NCBI RefSeq assembly: GCF_900101175.1
Contig: NZ_FNFQ01000004.1
Span: forward strand, 124,001 to 188,000
DNA length: 64,000 nucleotides
Origin: Stenotrophomonas pavanii
GTDB lineage: Bacteria > Pseudomonadota > Gammaproteobacteria > Xanthomonadales > Xanthomonadaceae
Direction of reading: 5' to 3'
The notes beneath the pieces are model-generated. The model did no database searches, was not told the DNA's origin, and was given only the letters and a program-made list of their open reading frames with translations. This document shows, piece by piece, positions 31,325-41,689 of this stretch (the stretch's first letter is position 1; each line of letters starts with the position of its first letter). A program made the translations under genes and the position numbers.

Positions 31325-31347
31325 GTAGTGCCGGCCGCTGGCCGGCA
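31325..31347 (+). repeat. SMAG palindrome, TGCCGGCC subfamily
   Basis: A single intact forward unit upstream of ilvD: GTAG, TGCCGGCC, GCT, GGCCGGCA. Confidence 0.9.
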
Positions 31348-31453
31348 ACCTCAACAGCAACAGCGGGGCTATCCGTGGGATGGCGGGGTGGGTCCGGCTG
31401 CGGGGGACGGCGCTCTGCGTTGCTCTTGGCAGGTGTCGACCCTGGTCGACACG

Positions 31454-31476
31454 GTAGATCCACGCCATGCGTCGAT
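31454..31476 (+). repeat. SMAG palindrome, ATCCACGC subfamily
   Basis: GTAG, ATCCACGC, CAT, GCGTCGAT; the last arm has one mismatch. A companion TGTCGACC palindrome is directly upstream. Confidence 0.8.
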
Positions 31477-31589
31477 GATGGAGAGCGACGAAGATGAAAG
31501 GCCGTTCATCTTTCGCACTTTGCCGATTCCGGTTGCTGGCCCGGATTTGGCATCATTGGGGCATTGATCCGTCGACAGGGCATGAGGCC

Positions 31590-32162
31590 ATGAAACGTTC
31601 CCGCACCACCGCGCTGTTGCTGATGAGCGCCGCGCCGCTGCTGTTCACCGCCTGCCAGAAGGAGCCGGAGGTGAAGGTGCAGGAAGGCCTGTATACCTCC
31701 GTCGAGGCCTGCACCGAGGCTACCGGCGATCCCTCGTCGTGCCGCAACGCCTTCGCCGAAGCGCAGAAGCAGGCCGCCGATGCGGCGCCGAAGTACGCCA
31801 GCAAGGAAGCCTGCGAGAAGGACTACAAGCCGGAGCAGTGCGTGCAGCAGCACACCTCGGCAGGCACGTCGTTCATCGGCCCGATGATGATGGGCTTCTT
31901 CATGTCGCAGATGCTGAGCAACCGCGGCGGCCTGGCGCCGCAGGCACCGGCGTCGGCGCCGGCCTACCAGGACAGGAATGCGGGTTGGGCGCGCCCGGCA
32001 CCGGGTGGCACCGGTGGCTTGAACACCGCCAGCGGCATCGGCGCCGGCAAGGCCGGCCTGGCGCCGGTCACCAGCGAACCGAACCGTGCGGTCACTGCCA
32101 GCCGTGGTGGCTTCGGCAACACCAGCGCACGCCGCAGCAGCAGCGGCAGCTACGGCGGCTGA
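31590..32162 (+). CDS. DUF1190 lipoprotein (YgiB-like)
   Basis: This 190-residue protein has a lipoprotein signal with lipobox LFTAC (Cys22). The middle carries paired cysteines, VEACTEATGDPSSCRNAF and KEACEKDYKPEQCVQQH, the DUF1190/YgiB hallmark. The rest is a low-complexity Gly/Ser/Ala tail with SARRSSSGSYGG at the end. In E. coli ygiB neighbours ygiC, and here the YgiC-like gene follows after 7 bp, so the pair is conserved. The start at 31590 follows a GAGGCC sequence. Function is unknown; envelope location is predicted. Confidence 0.85.
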   Translation: MKRSRTTALLLMSAAPLLFTACQKEPEVKVQEGLYTSVEACTEATGDPSSCRNAFAEAQKQAADAAPKYASKEACEKDYKPEQCVQQHTSAGTSFIGPMMMGFFMSQMLSNRGGLAPQAPASAPAYQDRNAGWARPAPGGTGGLNTASGIGAGKAGLAPVTSEPNRAVTASRGGFGNTSARRSSSGSYGG

Positions 32163-32169
32163 TCGACCC

Positions 32170-33348
32170 ATGCAGCGCATCCGGATTGCCGAGCGTGCCC
32201 AGTGGCGGGCACGCGCGGAAGAGGCGGGTTTCCGCTTCCACACCATCGACGGCCAGCCGTACTGGGATGAACGCGCGTATTACGCGTTCACCCTGCGCCA
32301 GATCGAGCAGGACATCGAAGATCCCAGCGCCGAGCTGCACCAGATGGCGCTGGATCTGGTCGGGGATGTCATCGGCAGCGAACGCTTGATGGACCAGCTG
32401 GCGATTCCGTCGCACTACCGCGACTGGATCGCCGACAGCTGGCGTCAGCGCCAGCCGCACCTCTATGGGCGCCTGGACCTGGCCTACGATGGTACCGGCC
32501 CGGCCAAGCTGTACGAACTGAACTACGACACGCCGACCTCGCTGTTCGAGGCCAGCTTCTTCCAGTGGCAGTGGCTGGAAGACCAGCGCAATGCCGGTCG
32601 CCTGCCGCAGCATGCCGACCAGTTCAACGCGATCCACGAAGCGCTGGTCGAGCGTTTCGGCGAACTCGCCGCGCAGCTGCCGCCGCCGCTGTACTTCAGC
32701 GCGGTCGGCAGTTCGGAGGAAGACCGTGGCACGGTCGAGTACCTGCGTGACTGCGCATCCCAGGCCGGCCTGCATGGCCAGGCCATCGCCATCGAGGACA
32801 TCGGCCTGTCCGAGGACGGCCGCTTCACCGCGCTGGATGATTCGGTGATCGGCACGCTGTTCAAGCTGTACCCGCTGGAAGACCTGATGGCCGAAGAGTT
32901 CGGCCGCGCGCTGCCCGGCTCGGGTGTGCAGCTGCTGGAGCCGGCGTGGAAGGCGGTGCTGAGCAACAAGGGCATCCTGCCGTTGCTGTGGCAGCGCAAC
33001 GTCGGCCATCCGAACCTGCTGGAAGCGCATTTCGACGATGGCAGCACGCTGGCCTCGGGCTGGGTGCGCAAGCCGCTGTTCTCGCGCGAAGGCGCCAACA
33101 TCGAGATGCACCTGGCCGATGGCAGCACCCAGCGCAGCGACGGTCCCTACGATGGCCCGGCGATCATCCAGCGCGCCCATCCGCTGACCCGCTTCGAAGG
33201 CGGCTACCCGCTGATCGGCAGCTGGGTGATCGGTGACCACGCCTGCGGCATCGGCATCCGCGAGGACGACAGCGCGATCACCCGCGACAGTGCGCGCTTC
33301 GTGCCGCACGCGATCGTCGACGAGGCGCCGACGCGGATCTACGTCTGA
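32170..33348 (+). CDS. Glutathionylspermidine synthase-like ATP-grasp protein (YgiC-like)
   Basis: This 392-residue protein has the C-terminal ATP-grasp synthetase domain of glutathionylspermidine synthase without the amidase domain. Recognisable are YELNYDTPTSLFEASFFQWQWLED, LYPLEDLMAEEFG, WKAVLSNKGILPLLWQ and the final GDHACGIGIREDDSAITRD. YgiC-type proteins are predicted peptide-spermidine or peptide ligases, but YgiC lacks confirmed glutathionylspermidine synthesis activity. The start at 32170 is just after the YgiB-like stop. The next gene starts within its stop codon (TGATG), so three genes form one translationally coupled unit. Confidence 0.9.
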   Translation: MQRIRIAERAQWRARAEEAGFRFHTIDGQPYWDERAYYAFTLRQIEQDIEDPSAELHQMALDLVGDVIGSERLMDQLAIPSHYRDWIADSWRQRQPHLYGRLDLAYDGTGPAKLYELNYDTPTSLFEASFFQWQWLEDQRNAGRLPQHADQFNAIHEALVERFGELAAQLPPPLYFSAVGSSEEDRGTVEYLRDCASQAGLHGQAIAIEDIGLSEDGRFTALDDSVIGTLFKLYPLEDLMAEEFGRALPGSGVQLLEPAWKAVLSNKGILPLLWQRNVGHPNLLEAHFDDGSTLASGWVRKPLFSREGANIEMHLADGSTQRSDGPYDGPAIIQRAHPLTRFEGGYPLIGSWVIGDHACGIGIREDDSAITRDSARFVPHAIVDEAPTRIYV

Positions 33349-33995
33349 TGACGGTGCGGCGCTGGCCTGGCCGGCATGGGCGTGCCACGCCCGTGCCGGG
33401 TCGGCATTTCGATGACGGGCGCAGCCTGCAGGCCTTCGCGGACCGCGTCGCCGTCTGCTGCCATCGCTGTGACACTCCCGGTTGGGTGATCGCCCGCTGG
33501 GAACCCTATCGGTGGACCGCGCGTTTCCGCTGCACCGGTTGCAGTTCTGCGCTGGACAGCGGCGACTGGGTGGGGGCGGTCTGCATGCTGGGCCGCCAGC
33601 CCTGTGGATTCTGTGGGCATCAGTGGCTGCATGTATGCCGGCGGATTCCCGCTGGCATGCCTGCGCCTGCATCGTTCCCCGCCCGATGCGCGCAGTGCGA
33701 CCGCAGCACCGAGGTCACCGTCTCGACGCGCCCCCTGCGTGACGCGGAGCCGGCCGATCCGCATTTCGGGTTGCCGCTGCGCCTGGTCGAATCGACCCGC
33801 GCGGGCCTGTTGTGGGCTTACAACGCCGAACATCTGCAGGCACTGCACGAATACGCGAGCGCGACGCTGCGCGAGGGCCGCGGCCATCATCGATCCATGT
33901 TCTCGCGCCTGCCGCAGTGGATGAAGCTGGCCCGCAACCGGGTGCTGCTGCAGCGCGCGGTGGCGCGGTTGCAGCGGCGGTTGTTGCAGGGGTAG
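33348..33995 (+). CDS. Cysteine-rich zinc-ribbon-like protein coupled to the YgiC-like gene
   Basis: This 215-residue protein has at least four cysteine pairs: CCHRC, RCTGC, CGFCG and CAQC, with a nearby HVC, spaced like two treble-clef or zinc-ribbon modules in residues 35-125. The C-terminal 90 residues are helical and basic (RNRVLLQRAVARLQRRLL). I do not recognise a named family. It starts in the stop codon of the YgiC-like gene, which implies coupled translation and a role linked to the ATP-grasp enzyme. Its TAG stop is formed by the GTAG head of a SMAG repeat, so the C-terminus may have been trimmed or extended by repeat insertion. Confidence 0.75.
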   Translation: MTVRRWPGRHGRATPVPGRHFDDGRSLQAFADRVAVCCHRCDTPGWVIARWEPYRWTARFRCTGCSSALDSGDWVGAVCMLGRQPCGFCGHQWLHVCRRIPAGMPAPASFPARCAQCDRSTEVTVSTRPLRDAEPADPHFGLPLRLVESTRAGLLWAYNAEHLQALHEYASATLREGRGHHRSMFSRLPQWMKLARNRVLLQRAVARLQRRLLQG

Positions 33996-34120
33996 TGCCG
34001 GCCGCTGGCGGGCAACCGTTGCTGGTAGATGCCGACCTTGGTCGGCGCTGTGGGTTCTGTGCCAACCAAGGTTGGCACCCACCAACGAGATGCGTCGGTA
34101 GCGCCGGGCCATGCCCGGCG
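33992..34120. repeat. Cluster of SMAG-type palindromes of three subfamilies
   Basis: Unit 1 at 33992-34014 (GTAG, TGCCGGCC stem, one mismatch) overlaps the stop of the upstream gene. Unit 2 from 34025 (GTAG, ATGCCGACC/GGTCGGCGC) and a GTGCCAACC/GGTTGGCAC inverted partner at about 34060-34080 follow. Unit 3 at 34098-34120 is GTAG, CGCCGGGC, CAT, GCCCGGCG. Confidence 0.85.
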
Positions 34121-34133
34121 GCGGCAACTCCGG

Positions 34134-35428
34134 TCAGAGCAGCCCTTCGCGCTTCACCGCCAGGTAGCGCTCCACCAGCGCGCCGGGCAGGGCGTCGGCG
34201 GTCACGTCCAGCACCATCACCTTCTCGCTGCGCAGTGCCTCGTGCGCCTTCGCGCGCTGCTGCAGGTACAGCGCGGCGGCACCGGCCTGGGTGGCGTCTT
34301 CCAGGGTCTGCACGTCACCCTCCAGTGCGCCGTCCAGTTCGCGCTCGCGCAGGCTGGCCACGCACACCAGGTGGCGTTGCTGCAGCAGGCGCACCGCGGC
34401 CAGCAGGTCTTCGATGTCCTCGTCGCGCACGTTGCTGACCAGCATCACCAGCGCACGCCGGCGCTGGCGCAGCGATACCTCGGTGGCGGCGGCCAGGTAG
34501 TCGGTGGCCACCGCACGTGGCTGCAGGTCATAGCTGGCGCGCAGCAGGTGCTCGACCGTGCCCATGCCGCGCTGCGGCGCCACCCAGCGGCGTTCGCCCC
34601 CGGCAGCGTACAGGCCGGCAGCGTCGCCCTGGCGCAGCGCCAGGTAAGCCACCACCAGCGAGGCGTTCAATGCGTGGTCGAAATGCGAGAGTCCGCCTTC
34701 GCTGGCCAGCATGCGCCGGCCACTGTCCAGCATCAGCAGCAGCTGCTGGTTCTTCTCGTCCTGGTACTCGCGCGAGATCAGCTTGCGCGCACGTGCGGTG
34801 GCCTTCCAGTCCAGCTGGCGCAGGCTGTCGCCGATGCGGTACTCGCGCATCTGGTGGAAGTCGGTGCCTTCGCCACGGCGGCGCTTCACGTGCGCACCGA
34901 CCAGCCGCGAGGCCTGGTCGGCACTGAACAATGCGAAGCGGGTGAGCGGCACGAAGTTCGGATAGACCCGCACCTCCAGCGCCGGCGGCAGCGTGCGTTG
35001 CTGCCACCACAGGCGCCACGGCGAACGCATGCGCAGGTGCACCCCCTCGAAGCGGAAGTGCCCACGCTGCAGCGGCTGCAGGTGGTAGTGCAGCGTGGAC
35101 GCCGTACCGGCCTGCAGGTGCACGCGCTGCGGCAGCGATTCCAGCGGCCAGCCGCCGGGCACCAGGTCGAACACCTGCACGGTCATCGATTGCTCGGCCT
35201 GCAGGCGCAACGCCGCCTCGCGGCGCACGCCCAGTGCCAGCGCTTCGGGCAGCTCGCGTTGCACCTGCGGCGATGCACGCCGCCACTGCCGCCACAGGTC
35301 CCACAGGGCGGGCAACGCGATGGCCACGGCTGCCAGTGCCCAGCTCCAGCGCGGCAGCCATCCGCCCAGCACCAGCCCGCCCAGGGCGGCCCAGGCCAGC
35401 AGCAGCGCCAGCAGCAGCGGGGCCGGCC

Positions 35429-35432
<4 letters not shown>
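34134..35432 (-). CDS. DUF58 domain protein
   Basis: This 432-residue protein is the last gene of the MoxR operon. Two N-terminal hydrophobic helices (LLLALLLAWAALGGLVLGG, WALAAVAIALPALWDLW) are followed by a beta-rich part and the DUF58 signature GEGTDFHQMREYRIGDSLRQLDWKATAR, then a von Willebrand-like fold with LLLMLDSGRRMLA as the metal-site-like strand. DUF58 proteins are partners of MoxR ATPases and may be chaperone substrates or adaptors. The start at 35432 overlaps the MoxR stop as ATGA. The frame can be extended upstream through MoxR but that is a shadow. Confidence 0.88.
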
Positions 35433-36411
<979 letters not shown>

Positions 36412-36415
<4 letters not shown>

Positions 36416-37596
36416 AGCAGGGATCTCATCTGGAGCAGCAAGCGGATGCGCTCGCGCAGGGCGGAGGAATCGTGCGGTGGCGGGGGCGTGAGCGCGCTGG
36501 CAACACGGCCTTGCGGCCATTTCAGCAGTTCGGCGATGGCCTGATCGCGCGGCGCACCGTCCAGGGCAGCGGCTACCGGTGCGCGCAGCCGCAGGCGATG
36601 CAGGAACAGGGCGCGCACGGCGTCGTACAGGCGCGCGCCGTGGCCGAAGCGCAGCAGCAGCTCGCCACTGGCACGCACGTGTTCCAGCAGCGAGCGGCGT
36701 TCCAGCACCGGCGACGGCAGCAGGCTGCCGAAGCGTTGCGAGCGGGCCCACAACCAGCCCAGCAGGGCCAGCAGCAGCGGCGCCCACAGCGGCCAGCCCT
36801 GGTAGAACAGGCGCGCCCACAGCGACGGCGGGCGGCTGGCATAGACCAGCCAGAATGCACCCTTGCCGTAATTCGGGTCGAGCAGGTAACGGGTCAGGTC
36901 GCGGTGCGAGAGATCGTGCAGGCCGTCGCTGGCCTTGCCCGCAGCCGACGCCAGGCGTGCCGCCGGCGACTCCACCTCGCCGCGCATGAATTCCATGTCG
37001 GCCAGCACGCTCACCTTGCCCTGGCCATGGTGCAGCCGTGCGAACACCAGGCCGTGCTCGTTGCCCCAGCGCCGTTCAGCCCGCGCACTGGCGGCAAAAC
37101 CCAGCGTGAAGCGACGGCCGCCGCAGAACTCGACGTGGCTGGGATCATCGATGACGTGGAATGGCTGGCAGTGGCTGCGCTGGTACAGGCTGTCCACGCC
37201 CAGCTGGTCCAGCAGGGGGCCCTGCGTGCTGCTGGCGTCGTCCTCGGCCGGTGGTGGCGTGCGCACCAGCAGATGGCCACCGCCATCCACCCAGTCCAGC
37301 AGCGCTCTGGCCGTCGGTGCCGGCAGCTCGCTGCTGTCCTGCAGCAGCACCACCGTATCGTGCCGGCCCAGTGCCATCTGCTGCAGCTCCAGCCGGGGGC
37401 GCGAGTGCACCTCGATGCCATCGGCGCGCAGTGCCTGGCCCAGCACGTACAGCGGGTTGTAGCCGGCCTCGCCCTGCGGCGGCAGCTGCACGGTCTCGGT
37501 GACCCGCTCATGCGTGCGCAGGTAGAGGATCGTCAGCGGTACGCCGAACAGCACCAGCGCGCCCAGCAGCAGCGACCAGAACAGGCGCGGGCTCAT
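36412..37596 (-). CDS. DUF4350 domain membrane protein
   Basis: This 394-residue protein has an N-terminal transmembrane helix (LFWSLLLGALVLFGVPLTILY), a large domain with the DUF4350 pattern (YNPLYVLGQALRADGIEVHSR, LLDWVDGGGHLLVRT) and a C-terminal transmembrane helix (WPLWAPLLLALLGWLWA) followed by a helical cytosolic tail. The fold is related to class I glutamine amidotransferase-like domains. It is the fourth gene of a six-gene operon and overlaps both neighbours by ATGA. The function is unknown. In other bacteria this domain is found in the same MoxR gene neighbourhood. Confidence 0.83.
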
Positions 37597-39209
37597 GCCA
37601 GCCACCTGTACTGCTGGCGCAGCGTGTCGGCCAACGCATCGAAATCGGCGCGGCTGGGCAGGCGGCCACCGTAGGCGGCGTACTGCCACATGCGCACGAT
37701 GCGCGCGAACAGGTCACGGTCGGTGGCGTCGGGCATGCGCCGCGAGGCGCGAAGGCATTGCGCTTCGGTGGCGCCGGGGGGAAGCGCGATGCCGCTGCGC
37801 TCGCCCACCGTGCGCACGCTGGCGCGGTACAGCAGGGCCAGCGCCTGCCGCGGCCGGCCCTGGTCCCACAGCAGCCCGGCCTGGGTCGCCACGTCCGGCG
37901 GCAGCACGACCGGCAGCTCCACCTGTTCCTCCACCACCTGCGGTGCAGCCTCGGCCTTGCGCCGGCCACTGCCGCGCAGCCACGGCAGCCACAGCCGCGC
38001 GGTCAACAGCAGGACCAGCAGCAGGACGCCGAGCAGGCCCCACAGGCCCCATTCGGCCAGGCGCGCCAGCCAGGCGATGCCGGCCTTGCGGTTGCTGCGC
38101 TCACCGGTGTCGCCGCGTTCGCGCTGCAGCGTCTTCTCTTCCTTCTTCTTGTCCTCGGCCTGTTCGATCGGCTTCCAGCGCGTGACCTGGCGGGTCGGGC
38201 GCTGCAGCGGATCTTCATAGGCGCGGTTCACCGCCTGGCGGAAACCGGCGGTATCCACCGGCGCCGCGCCGAAGATCACGGTGGGCGTGTTGGCCGGGTC
38301 GTTCTCCGCGGTGGCCGGTTCTCCCGCACTGTCGTCGTTCGCTTCGGCATCGTCGGGCTGCGCAGCGACCGTCTGCGCGTCCTGCGCGTGCGCGGGCGCG
38401 CAGGCCAGCGGCAGCGCAAGGCAGAGCAGCAGGGCCAGCGTCGATGCCGCCGGCAGCAGACGCTCGCGCAGGCGGCGCAGGGCGATCTCCACGTCCCAGG
38501 CTTCCATCTGCGTGCGCCGGTTCAAGTACAGGCCGAACCCGGCGCCGACGTAGAACGGACCGATCAGCACCGAGGCCAGCCAGCACGCCAGGTTGAAGCC
38601 CAGTTGCGCCCAGGCCGGCGTGTCCCGGCCGATCATGTCCCATGCGGCCCGCCACGATTCGGACATCAGCTCCAGTGGCATGAACATGAACACCGCGCCG
38701 ATCGCACCGGACACCAGCACCGCTTCAAACGCCATGCAGGCCACGGTCAGCACGGCAGCGGCACCCGCCGCGCCAGCGGCCACGGCACGGCGGCGTGCGC
38801 CGCGCTGGGCCGGCGCATTGCCCTCCAGCAGGTTCACCGGCAGGCACAGGCTGCGCAGCACGCTGAAGCGGCGCCAGCCCAGGTAGCCCCAGAAGCCAGC
38901 GTTGCCCCAGCGGCGCTGCGCGCGCAGCGCCGCCAGCGTACCCACCGGCTCGCCGAAGATGCCACGCGACAGCACGTACAGCGGCGCCCGTTCGAACAGC
39001 GGCTTGCACCACCACATTGCCAGCCACGCCCAGCCGAATGCATCCAGCCACCAGCCCAGCGCGTTGAAGACCACGAACAGCGGCGCACTGGCCAGCAGCC
39101 AGCTGCCCCACACCGCGCGTGCGTGGCGGCGCGACAGGGCACTGCCCAGCTCCATCGCTTCCCAGCCACTGCGCGCGCGCAGCACCACGTCCAGGTGGTC
39201 AATGCGCAT
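37593..39209 (-). CDS. Multi-pass membrane protein with DUF4129 C-terminal domain
   Basis: This 538-residue protein has about five hydrophobic segments in the first 300 residues, a periplasmic acidic linker (about 305-390), one further transmembrane helix (GLWGLLGVLLLVLLLTARLWLPW, about 395-415) and a C-terminal domain with GLLWDQGRPRQALALLYRASVRTVGERSG and FARIVRMWQYAAYGGRLPS, typical of DUF4129. Such domains also occur attached to transglutaminases. I chose the start at 39209, giving MRIDHLDVVLRARSGWEAME; its first 11 bases overlap the end of the SpoIIM-like gene. Role in the MoxR system is unknown. Confidence 0.82.
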   Translation of the reverse strand: MRIDHLDVVLRARSGWEAMELGSALSRRHARAVWGSWLLASAPLFVVFNALGWWLDAFGWAWLAMWWCKPLFERAPLYVLSRGIFGEPVGTLAALRAQRRWGNAGFWGYLGWRRFSVLRSLCLPVNLLEGNAPAQRGARRRAVAAGAAGAAAVLTVACMAFEAVLVSGAIGAVFMFMPLELMSESWRAAWDMIGRDTPAWAQLGFNLACWLASVLIGPFYVGAGFGLYLNRRTQMEAWDVEIALRRLRERLLPAASTLALLLCLALPLACAPAHAQDAQTVAAQPDDAEANDDSAGEPATAENDPANTPTVIFGAAPVDTAGFRQAVNRAYEDPLQRPTRQVTRWKPIEQAEDKKKEEKTLQRERGDTGERSNRKAGIAWLARLAEWGLWGLLGVLLLVLLLTARLWLPWLRGSGRRKAEAAPQVVEEQVELPVVLPPDVATQAGLLWDQGRPRQALALLYRASVRTVGERSGIALPPGATEAQCLRASRRMPDATDRDLFARIVRMWQYAAYGGRLPSRADFDALADTLRQQYRWLA

Positions 39210-40191
39210 GGCCGCCTCCGCGCCCGCCGCGCCACAGCCACAGCAGCACACCGGCCCACAGCACGCCGGCCACGCTGAACTTGCCCCACGCCGGCACTTC
39301 GGCAATCGACGACCAGAACGCTTCGATGAACGCAGCCACCAGCAGCATGAACGCCACGCCCAGGCACAGGCGGGCACCGATGCGGCCGCCCTCGACCAGC
39401 GCGTCCAGGCGGCTGCGCCGGCCGGGGGCCAGCAGTTTCATGCCCAGCTGCAGGCCGGCACCGCCGGCGATCACGATCGCGGTCAGCTCGAAGGCCCCAT
39501 GGCCTGCGACGAAGCGCCAGAACGGATCGCCATGGCCGATGTGCTGCAGGTGGCCAGCCACCGAACCGATGATCACGCCGTTGAACAGCAGCACCAGCAG
39601 CGTGCCCAGCCCGGCCAGCAGGCCGCTGGCGAAGGTGCGCAGGGCGATGCTGATGTTGTTGAGGATGTAGTGGCCGAACATCATCCAGTCGGTCCCGCTG
39701 TCACGCCCGAGGCGCTCGGCAGCGGGATCGTACATGCGCTCCATCTCGGCGATCTGGCGGTTGTCCATCACCATGTGGATCAGGTCCGGGTAGACCTGCA
39801 CCAGCACGAAGCAGGCCACCGCCGGCAGCGCGAACATCGCCAGCGCCACCCACATGCTGCGCGCCTGGCTGCGCACCAGCAGCGGGAAGTCGGCCACCAG
39901 GAATTCCAGCGCACCGCGCCAGCGCGTCGGCGGCGTGCGGTACAGCACGCTGTGGCCCTGCTGCATCAGCTGCTGCAGGCGCTGCACCAGCTGCGGGCTG
40001 TAGCCGCGCTCGCGGGCCAGCGCCAGCTGCTGGCACAGGCGCCGGTAGCGCTGCGGGAACGCGCTGTCGTCCAGTGCCAGCTCGCTGCGCTGGCGGCGCT
40101 TGCGGCGCGAAGCGCCGGCCCGCAGCAGCAGCCAGTGCTCCAGGTCCTGCCATTCCTGCTGGTAGCGGGCGACGAACTGTTCCTGCTTCAT
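39199..40191 (-). CDS. Stage II sporulation protein M family membrane protein
   Basis: This 330-residue protein begins with a cytosolic helical region ([20 protein letters not shown]) and then five or six transmembrane helices. Conserved SpoIIM features include YILNNISIALRTFASGLLAGLG, FNGVIIGSVAGHLQ and the end of the domain near GAFELTAIVIAGGAGL. The organism does not sporulate; in Gram-negative bacteria SpoIIM-like proteins accompany RDD, MoxR and DUF58 genes. Start at 40191 overlaps the RDD stop as ATGA. Confidence 0.88.
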   Translation of the reverse strand: MKQEQFVARYQQEWQDLEHWLLLRAGASRRKRRQRSELALDDSAFPQRYRRLCQQLALARERGYSPQLVQRLQQLMQQGHSVLYRTPPTRWRGALEFLVADFPLLVRSQARSMWVALAMFALPAVACFVLVQVYPDLIHMVMDNRQIAEMERMYDPAAERLGRDSGTDWMMFGHYILNNISIALRTFASGLLAGLGTLLVLLFNGVIIGSVAGHLQHIGHGDPFWRFVAGHGAFELTAIVIAGGAGLQLGMKLLAPGRRSRLDALVEGGRIGARLCLGVAFMLLVAAFIEAFWSSIAEVPAWGKFSVAGVLWAGVLLWLWRGGRGGGHAH

Positions 40192-40877
40192 CGCCGCCCC
40201 AGCAACCAGTTGGCCATGGCATACAGGCGCAGCACGCCGACCTGGCCGTGGGTGCCGGTCAGGGGTTCGGCAATGCCGGCCAGTTCCTGCTGGCGTGCCG
40301 ACGACAGCCGTGGTGCGCGCTCGGCGAAGGCCATCAGCGCGGCCTGTTCCTCCGGCCGCAGTGGCTGTGGCGGCGCCAGCGCGCTGTCGATGGTCGGTGG
40401 CGGCGGCAGGTACAGTACCGGTGCATGCACCACCACGGTGCCGGCGACCAGGTCGCCGAGGCGGCGGCCATGCGGATCGAACAGGCTGCTGACCAGGCCC
40501 AGCGCATAGCCGAATGGCAGCATGTCCACGGTGCGCAGCAGGTTGCGGGTGATGGCGGCCATCCAGCCCACCGGCGCGCCGTCGCGCGCGAGCACGCGCA
40601 GGCCCAGTGCGCGCTTGCCCAGGGTGCGGCCCCACCGCGCTTCGCAGACGATCGGGTAGGCCCAGTAGACCAGGAACATCAGCACCAGGCCGAGCCCGGA
40701 GCCGAACGTGTCCAGCAGCGCCAGCGGGATCGACATCAGCACCAGCACCGCGATGCGCACGCCCAGATCGATCAGCCAGGCCATCGCCCGGGGCACCGGG
40801 CCGGCCGCCGGCAGCTGCAGCGGCACACCCTCCGGCGTCACCACCTCGCGGTAGGTATCGAGCATCGGTGCGGCCAT
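40188..40877 (-). CDS. RDD family membrane protein
   Basis: This 229-residue protein is the first gene of the six-gene operon. It has the RDD domain with three transmembrane helices: [20 protein letters not shown] (the Arg-Asp core), [19 protein letters not shown] and the segment [21 protein letters not shown], and the usual [18 protein letters not shown] cytosolic Pro-rich tail follows. Met1 at 40877 or the downstream MLDTY at 40865 could be the start. RDD proteins are thought to be transporters or membrane components but are uncharacterised in this context. Confidence 0.85.
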   Translation of the reverse strand: MAAPMLDTYREVVTPEGVPLQLPAAGPVPRAMAWLIDLGVRIAVLVLMSIPLALLDTFGSGLGLVLMFLVYWAYPIVCEARWGRTLGKRALGLRVLARDGAPVGWMAAITRNLLRTVDMLPFGYALGLVSSLFDPHGRRLGDLVAGTVVVHAPVLYLPPPPTIDSALAPPQPLRPEEQAALMAFAERAPRLSSARQQELAGIAEPLTGTHGQVGVLRLYAMANWLLGRR

Positions 40878-41001
40878 CAGCGCGATGGCCTTCGTTGTGG
40901 GCGCCGGAGTCCTCTCCGGCAGGCAGCCACAGGCATGGGGGGTCTCGACAGGTCCTGGTCGGGCCCAGACTTTAGCAGAGCCGCATGGCGGCGTTGGCCG
41001 C

Positions 41002-41532
41002 TCAGCCCAGGTATTCGTCCTTCAGCCGCACGTAGTGGTCGGCCGAGTAGTGCAGCGACTCGATCTCCTTGTCGCTCAGCGTGCGCGCCGGGCGTGCCGG
41101 GTTGCCCACCCACAGCTCGCCTTCGCCGACCACCTTGCCCGGGCCGACCACCGCACCGGCGCCGACGAAGCCATGGCGCTCGACCCGGGCGCCGTCGAGG
41201 ATGCAGGCGCCCATGCCGATCAGGCTGTAATCACCGATGCTGCAGGCATGGATGATGCAGCCATGGCCGACGGTCACGCCTTCGCCGATCAGGGTCGGGT
41301 AGCCGGCCTTGTTGTAGGGACTGTGGTGGCTGACGTGGATGATGGTGCCGTCCTGCACGTTGGTGCGTGCACCGATGCGCACGAAATTGACGTCGCCGCG
41401 GATGATCGTGCCCGGCCACACCGACACGTCCTCGGCCAGTTCCACGTCGCCGATGACGGTGCAGGCCGGATCGATGTACACGCGCTCGCCGAGGACGGGC
41501 ATCTTGTCGCGGAAGGGGCGCAGCGGGTTCAT
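41002..41532 (-). CDS. Gamma-class carbonic anhydrase-like protein (YrdA family)
   Basis: This 176-residue left-handed beta-helix trimer protein shows hexapeptide repeats (IGDVELAEDVSVWPG, IRGDVNFVRIGARTN, VQDGTIIHVSH, ITIGHGCIIHACSIGD). Histidines in TIIHVSHHS, VTVGHG and IIHACS are the likely zinc ligands. Members of the YrdA/PaaY group show carbonic anhydrase-like or thioesterase roles; activity here is inferred only. The start is 41532 and the upstream palindrome pair separates it from the next gene. Confidence 0.88.
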   Translation of the reverse strand: MNPLRPFRDKMPVLGERVYIDPACTVIGDVELAEDVSVWPGTIIRGDVNFVRIGARTNVQDGTIIHVSHHSPYNKAGYPTLIGEGVTVGHGCIIHACSIGDYSLIGMGACILDGARVERHGFVGAGAVVGPGKVVGEGELWVGNPARPARTLSDKEIESLHYSADHYVRLKDEYLG

Positions 41533-41594
41533 CGGTTTCTCCGGAAATCAGGGCGTTCGCACCGATGATACCTGCGTGGTCCGCACACCGCGTG

Positions 41595-41670
41595 GTAGTG
41601 CCGGCCGCTGGCCGGCAACCGCAGAAATCCAGATGCGCCCATGAGGTTGCCGGCCAGCGGCCGGCACTAC
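41595..41670. repeat. Inverted pair of SMAG palindromes
   Basis: Forward unit at 41595-41617 and reverse unit at 41648-41670 of the TGCCGGCC subfamily, 30 bp apart. They lie between two minus-strand genes. Confidence 0.9.
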
Positions 41671-41689
41671 CAGACGCAGGCGCGGTCGC

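Larger units (their letters stand above)
31211..31589. other. 379-bp divergent intergenic region between ilvD and the ygiB-like gene
   Basis: A perfect palindrome GGTTGCTGCTGCAACC at 31272-31287 lies about 60 bp upstream of ilvD and could be an operator. A SMAG unit is at 31325-31347. A TGTCGACC/GGTCGACA hairpin is at about 31430-31452, directly followed by a GTAGATCCACGCC-type unit at 31454-31476. No convincing promoter hexamers or reading frames were found. Confidence 0.5.

Noticed and set aside
29504..31567. A 687-codon plus-strand frame opposite ilvD
   Set aside because: Antisense shadow of ilvD; no domain.
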